From: Vreelandella zhuhanensis | GTDB taxonomy: Bacteria; Pseudomonadota; Gammaproteobacteria; Pseudomonadales; Halomonadaceae | Assembly: GCF_009793355.1 (NCBI RefSeq) | Contig: NZ_WTKP01000002.1 | Span: 62,001-126,000 of the forward strand | Direction of reading: 5' to 3' | Length of the DNA stretch: 64,000 nucleotides | Made by a program: the position numbers and the translations under genes | Shown here: positions 24,886 through 33,693 of the stretch, piece after piece | Numbering within the stretch: the first letter of the stretch is position 1 | Layout of the letters: each line of letters begins with the position of its first letter | The notes under the pieces: generated by a model | What the model saw: the letters and a program-made list of their open reading frames with translations, nothing else | Databases searched by the model: none | What the model was told of the DNA's origin: nothing

Positions 24886-26295
24886 ATGGTACGATTCGAT
24901 AAGAAAGCCACACGGCTTTACGTGCTGGATACCAACGTATTGATTCATGACCCCACCGCGCTCTATCACTTTGATGAGCATGACGTGGTCATTCCCATGA
25001 CGGTTCTAGAAGAACTCGACAAACACAAGAACGGCATTCGCGAGATTGCCCGCACGGCACGCCAGATCATCCGCGCCCTTTCGGACCTGACCAACCAGGT
25101 CGATTTCCAGGAGATTCAGCAAGGAATTCTCATCCCCAAGCTCAGCGGGGAAACCGGCCGTCTGCGCTTCCTCTGTTATCAGGATCTCAAGCCACTGGAT
25201 AATATGGAGGACAGTCCCGACAACCGTATTCTGGCCGAGACCTGTCGGCTACGTGAGGAAAGGCCCGATGCCTCGGTGGTGCTGGTCACCAAGGACATTA
25301 ACCTGCGGGTCAAGGCGGCTGCACTCAAGGTACCGGTAGAGGACTATCTCAACGATCGGGTATTTTCCGATTCCGATACTATGATTGAAGGAGCCAAGGT
25401 CTACGTACCCGTCGGTCTGGATGCCAAGGGACTATGGGGATCGCTTAATGTCGAGGTGAAGGTCGAGCGTCTCGAAAACCATACGTTTTATCAGCTCAGC
25501 GGAATAATGCCTCATGACTGGCATGTCGGCATGCTGGTGTCCGATGGTGAAAATGGCGCTGAATTCGAGGCCATTGTACGCGAGCTGGGTCCCTCCAGCG
25601 CACGCTTGGAGCTGCTGACCAATTACCGTCATCACACCGGCGTATGGGGCGTGCATGCCCACGACAGCCGCCAAAACTTCACCTTCAATCTCTTGATGGA
25701 TCCGGAGATCGACTTGGTCACCATCGCCGGCAATGCAGGAACCGGAAAGACCTTCATGACCCTGGCGGCGGCATTCCAGCAGACACTGGATTTCAAGCAA
25801 TTCGAGCGGATCGTCTTTACGCGCGTACCCGTGCCGATGGGCGAGGATATCGGCTTTCTGCCCGGTACTGAGGAAGAAAAGATGTCGCCGTGGATGGGGG
25901 CCTTTCACGATAACATGGACAACCTGCTGCGCAATGACGATGGAGAAAGCAGCTGGGACAATGACGCCACCCGTTCATTGATCGGCTCTCGCGTCCAGAT
26001 TCGCTCGCCGGGCTTTATGCGTGGGCGTACCCTGAACGATACCTTCCTGATTATCGATGAGGCACAGAATTTTACTCCCAAGCAACTTAAGTCACTGGTA
26101 ACCCGTGCCGGTCGCAATACCAAGATCGTCTGCCTGGGCAACGTGGGGCAGATCGACACTCCCTACCTCACCGCCAACACCTGCGGCATGGCCGCCGTGG
26201 TCGAACGTTTTCGCGACTGGCCCCACGCCGGGCATATCACCTTGACCAGCGTGGAACGCTCGCGCCTGGCACTGGCCGCTGAAGAGCTGTTATAG
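24886..26295 (+). CDS. PhoH family protein with N-terminal PIN domain (PhoH2/YlaK-like)
   Basis: 469 residues. PIN-type RNase domain first (LYVLDTNVLIHD with Asp15, VLEELDKHK, CRLREERPDASVVLVTKDIN; about 10-150), then an OB-like linker, then the PhoH ATPase: Walker A GNAGTGKT (282-289), IVFTRVPVPMGEDIGFLPG and Walker B LIIDEAQNF (Asp391, Glu392). PIN-PhoH proteins are RNA-unwinding and cleaving enzymes in mycobacteria. AAGGAG stands 13 bases before the ATG. Followed by ~110 bases with a weak GC hairpin and no clear terminator. Not the phosphate-linked short PhoH/YbeZ form. Confidence 0.92.
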   Translation: MVRFDKKATRLYVLDTNVLIHDPTALYHFDEHDVVIPMTVLEELDKHKNGIREIARTARQIIRALSDLTNQVDFQEIQQGILIPKLSGETGRLRFLCYQDLKPLDNMEDSPDNRILAETCRLREERPDASVVLVTKDINLRVKAAALKVPVEDYLNDRVFSDSDTMIEGAKVYVPVGLDAKGLWGSLNVEVKVERLENHTFYQLSGIMPHDWHVGMLVSDGENGAEFEAIVRELGPSSARLELLTNYRHHTGVWGVHAHDSRQNFTFNLLMDPEIDLVTIAGNAGTGKTFMTLAAAFQQTLDFKQFERIVFTRVPVPMGEDIGFLPGTEEEKMSPWMGAFHDNMDNLLRNDDGESSWDNDATRSLIGSRVQIRSPGFMRGRTLNDTFLIIDEAQNFTPKQLKSLVTRAGRNTKIVCLGNVGQIDTPYLTANTCGMAAVVERFRDWPHAGHITLTSVERSRLALAAEELL

Positions 26296-26404
26296 AATTC
26301 GATATAAAAACTTTAATATCAATAACTTGATAGTCATATCACTCCACCGCTGGGGCATTACGCCCCGGCCTTCGCGACTCAACAGACACGCTCTGTTCAG
26401 ATGG

Positions 26405-27397
26405 TTAATCTTCATCGCTGGGTAAATGGTGGGTTGGCTTTTGCCAGGGATGCATGGGTCCCAGCGTATCTGCTGCATGGGCTTTTCTTTCCCCCATCGG
26501 ACGCGGCTCACCGACCGTGGTATCCAGCCGGGTCTGGCGCTCCATCTGGCAGTTGATTTCCGCGCCCAACAATATGACGAAGGCCGAAAGCCAGAACCAC
26601 AACATCAATACCACTACCGCCCCTAACGAGCCGTAGAGCTCGCTGAAATTGGCAAAATAGCGCACATACAAGGAGAGCCCACCGGAGCCAAGCAACCACA
26701 ATCCCGTGGCGACCAAGGTTCCCACGCTCAGCCATTGCCAGCGTGGCGCGCGCCGGTAAGGAGCGAAGCGATACAGTAGTGCAATCAGGACACTCATAAG
26801 CACTAGCAGCGGCGGCCAGCGCAACCAACCCACGATTCGATCATAGGGGCTATGTATTCCCAGTATATTGACCACCAGCGGGAACAGGGCGATAAACCCC
26901 AGGGTGAGCAGGGTAATGCCGAGCAAGCCGAATGTCAGGGCGGCCACTACCAGGATGCGCTTGGTTAACCCGCGTTTTTCTACCTGCCCATAAACGACAT
27001 TAAGCCCCACGACAAGTCCGGTGACGCCCTTGGAAGCCACAAAAATGGCTAATACCGTGCCCAAGGCTGCCGTGATACCCGGCCCTGTATCGATTTCCTC
27101 GATAAGCTTCTGCGCTTGTTCGTCGATCAAGGTGGCCGCATTCGGCGGCATCAGACGGCTGAGCTCATTGAGTTGGCGAATGATGTCGTAAGGATCGAAC
27201 AGCAACCCCCATAGCGAAATCATTGCGGCAATCGCGGGAAATATCGCCAGCAAGGCGTAAAACGCCACACCGGCCGCCAGCATGGTGATGCGATGAGCTT
27301 CCATCTGCTGCTTGACCCGCCAGGCGATATCCAGCCAGCCTTTTACCGGAATGTCACAGGGCACTTCGGCCTCACGACCACGTAACCGCTCGCTCAT
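26405..27397 (-). CDS. YihY/virulence factor BrkB family membrane protein
   Basis: 330 residues, six membrane helices (for example ITMLAAGVAFYALLAIFPAIAAM, then LVVGLNVVYGQVEKRGL...KRILVVAALTFGLLG). The AGVAFYALLAIFPA and NVVYGQ blocks define the YihY/BrkB family, once called RNase BN in error. Biological role unclear; some members are linked to envelope or lipid functions. Last gene of the minus-strand run, 58 bases after the antiporter module, so it may be cotranscribed with it. Confidence 0.88.
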   Translation of the reverse strand: MSERLRGREAEVPCDIPVKGWLDIAWRVKQQMEAHRITMLAAGVAFYALLAIFPAIAAMISLWGLLFDPYDIIRQLNELSRLMPPNAATLIDEQAQKLIEEIDTGPGITAALGTVLAIFVASKGVTGLVVGLNVVYGQVEKRGLTKRILVVAALTFGLLGITLLTLGFIALFPLVVNILGIHSPYDRIVGWLRWPPLLVLMSVLIALLYRFAPYRRAPRWQWLSVGTLVATGLWLLGSGGLSLYVRYFANFSELYGSLGAVVVLMLWFWLSAFVILLGAEINCQMERQTRLDTTVGEPRPMGERKAHAADTLGPMHPWQKPTHHLPSDED

Positions 27398-27455
27398 GAA
27401 AGTTCTCGCGTCGGGAAAAATATGCCATGAAATTGTCTGGATGATACAGCAACTT

Positions 27456-29267
27456 TCACGACGGAATATTCTCCCATGCTAGCAGTGCCACCAATCCCAC
27501 CGCGAGCGCCATCATCAAGCCACTGGCATGGCGGCGCATCCAGGCGTCGCTGGCGAGGAGCTGTTCCAGGCGCTTCATCAGCAGGGTTTCCATCGCCAAT
27601 GCGCGCGTCACTATGGAGGCCTTGGTGATGAACAAGCGGTGCACCATGGCACCATAGACGTTGGCGCCGGCACGCCCGAGTGCGGCGTATAGCCACCAGA
27701 GATCACCGGTCGGTACGATAAAAGGCCTTGGCGTCCATAACGTCAACACCAGCCCGGCGGCTAATACTCCCAAGGGGAGTGGCCAGACCAGTCCCGGCCA
27801 TTCAGCGAAGGGAGGAAACGGCATGGACTCCGCCGGTAGCGGTAACCAGACAGGCGTAATCAGCGCCAGCCCCAAGGTTGCCAGCCAAGCATAAAGCTGC
27901 CAGCCATTTCCCTTGCCGACCTGACGCTGCTGCCATTGGCGCCACAACGCCACGCTCACTAGCGCGGCGGTGCCTATCGCTGCCAGCGACAAGAGCCATA
28001 TCAAGGTGGTTTGTTCATTGTCGTACAATGCCGACTTGAACCCCCATTTGGATACCATTCCTGCTCCCAGCGTGCCTGCCAGCGAAAGCCCGGGAAGCGC
28101 CAGCAACGCCCACATCAGCGTCAGTGGCCAAGCCGGTAGATGCTCACTGATGCTGGTGCCCATGAACAGCGCCCCCTTGGCGAGGGCATGATGAGCGACG
28201 AACAATACCAGCGCCGGCCAGACCAGGTGCCAGTTGTCGGGTGCTGTCAGGCCGGTGGCCACCAGAGTGGTCATCATGCCCATTTGACTGATACTCGAAT
28301 AGGCCAGCACCGCCTTGGGATGACGCTGCATCACGCCGTATATCGCCGCCCCGAAAGCCGCCAGCAACCCGACGACCATGATCAGCTGACCAAGACGCAA
28401 GAATCCTTCGCTGAGCAAAGAATTACCTAACGGCAAGACGTTGAGCCAGCCCAGCAAACCCGCCTTGATCATGGCCCCGCTCAAGACGGCACTGGCAGGC
28501 GCCGGTGCCACCGGGTGCGCCAAAGGCAACCATACATGCAGGCCGATCACCCCGGCCTTGATGCCAAATCCACCCCACAGCAGCGCCGCTATGGCCACCC
28601 CATGCGGGGCTTGGGCAATCCCTTCACGCAGCCCTTCCAGGGTGAGTACCTGCGCCTCCCCCGCCACCCATAGGAAGCCCCCGAGCACCATGCCTTCGCC
28701 GAGCACCGCCATGATCAAATAAACATGGGCACCCAAAACCGCTCGCTGCGACTCGTCATGTATCACCAGGGCGTAGGCGGCAAAAGTCATCAGCGAAAAG
28801 CCAAGATAGAAACTGGCAATATCCTGAGCGACGATCAAAAGAATATTGCCCGTCAACGTCAATGGCCATAACACGGCAAGGCGCAACAGGCGCCGTCTTG
28901 CGGCGGTATCTCCAGCATTTGCCTCGGCCTGCTCATGGGCGAAATAGCCTCGGGCATGCAAGGCCGCCAAGGCCCAGAGCAAGGCAGTGAACATCAACCA
29001 CGCTCGGCTCAGGGCTGTAAGTTCCCATTGCCCACCGAGTATCCAGCCATCCAGTATCCATTGACCATTACCTACTAGCACTAACCCCAATGCCGGCCAG
29101 GCGGCGCTCAGCCACCAACCGTTCAAGTACTGCACCACCCCCTGATCGCCTGCAGCAACATGGCGCCACATCACCTTAATGGACAGCAATAACGGCCAGA
29201 GCAAAGCCAGGCCCAGCAGACTGTTGAACCAGAGCGCACTGGAGGTAAGTGTATCGGGCAGCATCAT
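27456..29267 (-). CDS. Antiporter-like subunit of complex-I/Mrp type (third large subunit)
   Basis: 603 residues, about 14-16 membrane helices; NuoL/M/N-MrpA/D superfamily (Proton_antipo_M). The TM7 lysine is in GFGIKAGVIGLHVWLP, the TM8 lysine in AVLSGAMIKAGLLGW and the TM12 lysine in AHHALAKGALFM. The glutamate normally found in TM5 (as in FYLGxELM) is Ser: YLGFSLMTFAAYA. It starts by an ATGA overlap with the stop of the preceding antiporter-like gene. Long C-terminal tail ends in one further helix. Likely carries ions across the inner membrane as part of a four-gene complex; the missing TM5 Glu argues that this copy's proton path is altered. Confidence 0.85.
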   Translation of the reverse strand: MMLPDTLTSSALWFNSLLGLALLWPLLLSIKVMWRHVAAGDQGVVQYLNGWWLSAAWPALGLVLVGNGQWILDGWILGGQWELTALSRAWLMFTALLWALAALHARGYFAHEQAEANAGDTAARRRLLRLAVLWPLTLTGNILLIVAQDIASFYLGFSLMTFAAYALVIHDESQRAVLGAHVYLIMAVLGEGMVLGGFLWVAGEAQVLTLEGLREGIAQAPHGVAIAALLWGGFGIKAGVIGLHVWLPLAHPVAPAPASAVLSGAMIKAGLLGWLNVLPLGNSLLSEGFLRLGQLIMVVGLLAAFGAAIYGVMQRHPKAVLAYSSISQMGMMTTLVATGLTAPDNWHLVWPALVLFVAHHALAKGALFMGTSISEHLPAWPLTLMWALLALPGLSLAGTLGAGMVSKWGFKSALYDNEQTTLIWLLSLAAIGTAALVSVALWRQWQQRQVGKGNGWQLYAWLATLGLALITPVWLPLPAESMPFPPFAEWPGLVWPLPLGVLAAGLVLTLWTPRPFIVPTGDLWWLYAALGRAGANVYGAMVHRLFITKASIVTRALAMETLLMKRLEQLLASDAWMRRHASGLMMALAVGLVALLAWENIPS

Positions 29268-30772
29268 GGCAGGTAGTCTCCCAATGCGACTGCAGTAGCC
29301 CAGCCCAAGGGGCTGAACGGCATGGCGGCAAACAGCCCCGCACCCAGGCTGAGCAAGGCGGTGGCAACCATCGGCCATAACAGCCAGGCACTGGTTTCCA
29401 TATGCCCCAGGCGTCGTTCTTCGGGCCAGGCGCCGTGACCATGAGCCGGGCCCAGGCGAAACCACAAACGATATAGAATAGGCAGAAAATACATCGCATT
29501 GAGCATACTAACCGCCACCAGCACCACGATTACCCAGGGCATACCCGCCTGCACGGCCCCCATGCCCAGATACCATTTAGTGATAAAACCGGCTACCGGT
29601 GGCAAGCCGATCATCCCCAGAGCACCTACGGTAAACGCCAGGCTGGTCAAGGGCATGCGGCGCCCGGCACCGTTAAGCTCATCAATGCGATGAATCCCCA
29701 GCTCTTCGGCGTAGTTGCCGGCGCAGAAGAACAAGGTGACTTTCATAAGGCCCTGGTGAAGCAGATGAGTCAGTGCCGCAATGGTGCCAAAGGGGCCGAA
29801 CAAGCTGATTCCCAGCACAATGTATGAAACCTGGCTGATGGTGGAGAAAGCCAGGCGCGACTTGAGCTCCTCCTGAGCCAGCGCCCGAAGCGAGCCGTAG
29901 ACAATGGTGATCGAGGCCGCCACAGCCAATACGGTGGTCATACCCAGTTCCACGCTGAGCTCGATGCCGAAAACATCATAGACAACGCGTAATATCCCAA
30001 AGGCGCCGGCCTTGACCACCGCCACCGCATGCAGCAGTGCACTGACCGGCGCCGGGGCAACCATCGCACGAGGCAACCAGCCATGCACCGGCACCATGGC
30101 CGCCTTGACCGCCAACCCACCGACCAGTAGCGCAAAGATCAGCAGCAACAAGCCGCGGTAGTCGGGCAGAAAGACTTCAAGGCCGCTGCCTTCCAAGGCG
30201 AAAGAGTGCTCACCGGCCAGGCTATACAACAGCACCACACCAAGCAGTAATACCGTGCCTCCTGCCAAGGTATAACGCAGATAAACGCGCCCGGCATCCA
30301 ATGCCTTCGGCGTACCGCGATGCACCACCAAGGGGTAGGTAGATAAGGTCAGCATTTCGTAAAAAATCAGGAAGGTGAAGAGATTGCCCGCCAGCGCAAT
30401 GCCTAAGGTGCTGCCCACGCACAGGCTAAAAAAACCAAAAAAACGCTTCCGGTTGGGTGAGCCCTCCAAATAGCCGATGGCATAGAGAGTGGTGCACAAC
30501 CACAGCAATGACGAAAGTCCCGCAAACATCATGCCCAAGGCATCGGCGCGCAAGACGAAGTCGATGCCTTCCACTACCGGAAAACGAAACGTATCGCGAT
30601 GCCCCTCTACTACGCGGTACCCCAACAGCACCACCAGTGTCAGCTTGACCAGCGCCGCCCCCAGATTAACGCCGGTACGCCAACGCCAAGCGTTTTCCGG
30701 CAGCGCAAAGATAACCACCGCTGCCAACAGAGAAGTGGACAACGCCATTGGCGGCAACCAGGCCGCGTTCAT
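29264..30772 (-). CDS. Antiporter-like subunit of complex-I/Mrp type (second large subunit)
   Basis: 502 residues, about 14 membrane helices. All ion-path residues of the superfamily are present: TM5 Glu in FLIFYEMLTLSTYPLV, TM7 Lys in GGLAVKAAMVPVHGWLPRA, TM8 Lys in LLHAVAVVKAGAFGILR and TM12 His/Lys in LLHQGLMKVTLFFCAG. The GWLPRAMVAPAPVSALLHA stretch is closest to MrpD/HyfB/NuoM-like proteins. ATGA overlaps on both sides couple it to its neighbours. Part of the module 27456-32957. Confidence 0.88.
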   Translation of the reverse strand: MNAAWLPPMALSTSLLAAVVIFALPENAWRWRTGVNLGAALVKLTLVVLLGYRVVEGHRDTFRFPVVEGIDFVLRADALGMMFAGLSSLLWLCTTLYAIGYLEGSPNRKRFFGFFSLCVGSTLGIALAGNLFTFLIFYEMLTLSTYPLVVHRGTPKALDAGRVYLRYTLAGGTVLLLGVVLLYSLAGEHSFALEGSGLEVFLPDYRGLLLLIFALLVGGLAVKAAMVPVHGWLPRAMVAPAPVSALLHAVAVVKAGAFGILRVVYDVFGIELSVELGMTTVLAVAASITIVYGSLRALAQEELKSRLAFSTISQVSYIVLGISLFGPFGTIAALTHLLHQGLMKVTLFFCAGNYAEELGIHRIDELNGAGRRMPLTSLAFTVGALGMIGLPPVAGFITKWYLGMGAVQAGMPWVIVVLVAVSMLNAMYFLPILYRLWFRLGPAHGHGAWPEERRLGHMETSAWLLWPMVATALLSLGAGLFAAMPFSPLGWATAVALGDYLP

Positions 30773-32268
30773 CAGCGGTCCCCTTGCAGTAGATTCAAGG
30801 GGCCATAGGCAAACAGCCCTAGCAGCAAAGAAGCCAACGCCAGGCCGAGCGCCAAGCCATCCAGCCAAGGGGGCAAGGCACGAAACGCATAATGAGGAGA
30901 AGTTTCGACAAAGGAGTAGCGAAACACGCGAAACACATAGGCGGCGGAAAGCAAGGTGCCCAAGAGGAGCGCTGCCACCCAGGCCCACTGGGCCTGCATC
31001 ACCATTGCCCGCAACAATAACCACTTGGCGGTGAAGCCTGCGCTCGGGGGCAATCCGATCAAACTGACCGAGGCGACGCCGAAGGCCAGCAATGACAAGG
31101 GTAACTGACGACTGGCACCGACCAGGCCTTGCAGTGAAGTCTTCCCAGTGGCGAGTATCAGATTTCCGGCGGCCAGGAACATCGCCGCCTTGGCCAGGGC
31201 ATGGCCTACCAGATACAGCCAGAACCCTTGCCAGGCCAACACCTGCACCGATGCCGAGATGCCGGGGCCCAGCAACAGGGGAAACACCACCATCAAATAC
31301 CCCATCTGAGCGACCGTGGAATATGCCACCAAGGACTTCAATTCCACCGCACGCCAGGCCAGCCCGCCTCCCCAAAAAATGGCAATCACCCCGAGCCAGG
31401 CGACCAGCTGAGCGGCAAAGATGCTGTCCGGGATCAACACGCTCCATAACTGCAACAGGATGAACAGTGACGCCTTGATCACCAGGGCGGCGTGCAAGGC
31501 ACTTACCGGCACCCAGGCATTGCCATGTACCGGGGCCAGCCAGGCATGCAACGGAAACAAGGCCGCCTTGAGGGCCAGCCCCGCCCCCAACAACGCCGCA
31601 GCCGTCCAGGCCACCGGCCCCGCTTCCACCACTTGCACCAGACCGGCCAGGTCCAGCCTGTCCCAGTGGCCTAGAATCAACGCCACTCCCAATAAATACA
31701 TCAGCGAGCCGACCAACGCCAACAGCAAGTAGCGTATGCCGGCCACCAGCGCCTCCACCTTACCCGGCAGCAACAACATGGCGACGGCACTCAACCCCAT
31801 CAGTTCCAGAGCGACATAGAGGGTGAGCAGATCCGCTGCCACCCAGATCAGCGAAAGCGAACTGATCAGTATCCCTAGCAGCGGCCACAGCCAGCGCTCC
31901 AGGCTGCGTTGCGCTGGGTCAGCGTGGCGCAATTCACCCGGTGTATAGAGTGCCGCTACCAGCCCCAACCCTTGGGTGAGCAACAACAGCAAGACACTCA
32001 GGCCATTCAGGCGCAACTGTACGGTCAGCTTGCCCCATTCCAGTTGCCAACGCTGCAAGCCGTACTGCTCGACTATCATCAACAGCACGATGCCGCTGGC
32101 CACCAGAGGCAGCCCAGCCAGCAAGATAGGCCAGGTACGTTGAGGGCGCAGCCAGGCACCCAGCACACCCAAGAGACAAGGCAGGCACAGAGCCACCCAA
32201 AGCGCCGGGTAGGTGAGAGGCAATACCATCTGTGAGCTTTCGACCAGGCCGAAGCGCATGCTCATCAT
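30772..32268 (-). CDS. Antiporter-like subunit of complex-I/Mrp type (first large subunit)
   Basis: 498 residues, about 14 membrane helices, NuoN/MrpD-like. TM5 Glu in LLTLYVALELMGLSAVAM, TM7 Lys in GLALKAALFPLHAWLAP, TM8 Lys in SALHAALVIKASLFIL and TM12 Lys in LVGHALAKAAMFLAAGN. HGNAWVPVSALHA replaces the more common H-x-x-APxxVSALL, a small departure. Its start overlaps the end of the small fused subunit and its stop overlaps the next gene's ATG. Confidence 0.87.
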   Translation of the reverse strand: MMSMRFGLVESSQMVLPLTYPALWVALCLPCLLGVLGAWLRPQRTWPILLAGLPLVASGIVLLMIVEQYGLQRWQLEWGKLTVQLRLNGLSVLLLLLTQGLGLVAALYTPGELRHADPAQRSLERWLWPLLGILISSLSLIWVAADLLTLYVALELMGLSAVAMLLLPGKVEALVAGIRYLLLALVGSLMYLLGVALILGHWDRLDLAGLVQVVEAGPVAWTAAALLGAGLALKAALFPLHAWLAPVHGNAWVPVSALHAALVIKASLFILLQLWSVLIPDSIFAAQLVAWLGVIAIFWGGGLAWRAVELKSLVAYSTVAQMGYLMVVFPLLLGPGISASVQVLAWQGFWLYLVGHALAKAAMFLAAGNLILATGKTSLQGLVGASRQLPLSLLAFGVASVSLIGLPPSAGFTAKWLLLRAMVMQAQWAWVAALLLGTLLSAAYVFRVFRYSFVETSPHYAFRALPPWLDGLALGLALASLLLGLFAYGPLNLLQGDR

Positions 32269-32957
32269 GGCCCTGATCGCTTTTGCCGGAGGCTTTCATT
32301 ATCGCTGATAAGCGCCTTGGCTCCCTGCAAGTGATACAAACGTCGTATCAGCATGGCACCCAGCAAGGTACCTAACCAGGCCACTCCCAACCCCGTGATG
32401 ATCAATGCCTGCGCCTGAGCCACGGTGCCCGTCAACCCCGCCAGCAACAGGAACACCCCGGAACCCAGCACATTGAATGCTAGCAACCGGCGCAACAAGT
32501 GCCGGTGCAAGGCGAACGCTCCAAGCCCGAGAGCGCTCATCGCCACCCCGGCCAGCAATAAAGGTTGTTGAATAGGTGAGTAAGCCATCACCGGTACGCT
32601 GTGTCTGAGAGCCGTACCAATCATGCCCATCCATGCCAGCGCCAGTACCGCGCGAATGGCAGCTTGTCGAAAGGGCTCGCGAAACCAGTCGCGCCGTGGA
32701 GGCAAGGGAGAACCGGGCGGAAGGATACCCAAGGCGTAAAACAGGCTGCAGCCGGTCAATCCAGCGCCCAGCGAAAATTCAGCAAGCGCCAACCAGGGTG
32801 CCCCAAGCTGCCACCAGGCAAGCGCCATGCTCAAAGCAAAACCGACAAACACAATGCAAGCACGTACCAGATGGCGATCAAACAGACAGCCTAGCGCCAA
32901 GGCGGTGAGCCCCAGCGCTAAAAGCAGGTCAAAAAGAGGCGGAGTGGCATTCATCAT
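32265..32957 (-). CDS. Small fused antiporter subunit (MbhD/MrpA-C-like plus MnhC/NuoK-like)
   Basis: 230 residues, six to seven membrane helices. N-half: LALGCLFDRHLVRACIVFVG then LAEFSLGAGLTGCSLFYALG, the DUF4040/MbhD pattern found in the MrpA C-terminus. C-half: LLAFNVLGSGVFLLLAG and AQALIITGLGVAWLGTLLGA, the MnhC/NuoK pattern (PQALVLTAIVI). A fusion of two normally separate small subunits is unusual. First of four overlapping genes; starts 3 bases after the esterase stop. Presumably the small membrane core around which the three large subunits pack. The assignment of each half rests on short motifs, so it is tentative. Confidence 0.65.
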   Translation of the reverse strand: MMNATPPLFDLLLALGLTALALGCLFDRHLVRACIVFVGFALSMALAWWQLGAPWLALAEFSLGAGLTGCSLFYALGILPPGSPLPPRRDWFREPFRQAAIRAVLALAWMGMIGTALRHSVPVMAYSPIQQPLLLAGVAMSALGLGAFALHRHLLRRLLAFNVLGSGVFLLLAGLTGTVAQAQALIITGLGVAWLGTLLGAMLIRRLYHLQGAKALISDNESLRQKRSGP

Positions 32958-32960
32958 GGC

Positions 32961-33626
32961 TCATGCAAGGCGTTCACTCAGCCAAGTGCCGATATCTTGC
33001 ACCTGTTGCGGGCACAAGGCATGCGCCATGGGGTAGCGGTGATAGTTCACCGTGTAATCCCAGGCCTTGAGCCGCTCATAGGCAGCCCGTCCCAAGGCTT
33101 CCTGCACCACCGGATCAAAGTTGCCGTGATGGATCTCTATGGGAATATGCCGGTTGGCATCGGCCAATTGAATACTGTCGGCGGTGGCAAAGTACGTCGA
33201 CAAGGCCAACAACCCACCCAGCGGCTGAGGAAAAGACAGCGCCACCTCGTAAGCCACCGCCCCTCCTTGAGAAAACCCCGCCATGATGATGCGTCGGCTA
33301 TCGATGCCCTGATCAATCTGCTCTTGCACCAAGCCCTTGATCCGCTCAGCAGAAGCCTGCAACTGCTTTTCATCCACTCGCCGATCCAGGTCCATGGACT
33401 GCAGGTCGTACCAGGCCGGCATTACCATCCCACCGTTGATCGTGACCGGCAAGCGTGGCGCATGCGGCATGATAAAGCGTACATTGGCCCCTTCCGGCAA
33501 TTTCAGCGCCGGCACCAGGGGTTCGAAATCATTACCGTCGGCACCCAGGCCGTGCAGAATAAACACACAGGCGTTGGCGGGCTGGCCGTTGCGCGGTTCA
33601 AGGATCAGTTCACCGGGGTTACTCAT
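32961..33626 (-). CDS. Carboxylesterase/phospholipase family alpha/beta hydrolase
   Basis: 221 residues from ATG 33626 (GGAAG upstream). Oxyanion block CVFILHGLGADGNDF, nucleophile elbow MAGFSQGGAVA (Ser), Asp in HHGNFDPVV and His in YPMAHALCP complete the triad. It resembles YpfH and Pseudomonas carboxylesterase II (EstB-like), which hydrolyse short-chain acyl esters. The stop is 3 bases before the antiporter module, so it is cotranscribed with it, though no functional link is known. Confidence 0.9.
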   Translation of the reverse strand: MSNPGELILEPRNGQPANACVFILHGLGADGNDFEPLVPALKLPEGANVRFIMPHAPRLPVTINGGMVMPAWYDLQSMDLDRRVDEKQLQASAERIKGLVQEQIDQGIDSRRIIMAGFSQGGAVAYEVALSFPQPLGGLLALSTYFATADSIQLADANRHIPIEIHHGNFDPVVQEALGRAAYERLKAWDYTVNYHRYPMAHALCPQQVQDIGTWLSERLA

Positions 33627-33693
33627 GGGTAGCTTCCACTTCAATCAAAAGCGATACCCTAGCGTAAAGCATCAATCACAGCGAGCGCCATTC

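Noticed and set aside
24641-24943. 100-codon plus-strand frame before phoH
   Set aside because: Overlaps the phoH start by 58 bases, has no ribosome site and no recognisable motif; the region is better explained as a leader with hairpins.
26352-26366. GGGGC/GCCCC hairpin between phoH and yihY as a terminator
   Set aside because: Five-base stem with no U-run on either side.
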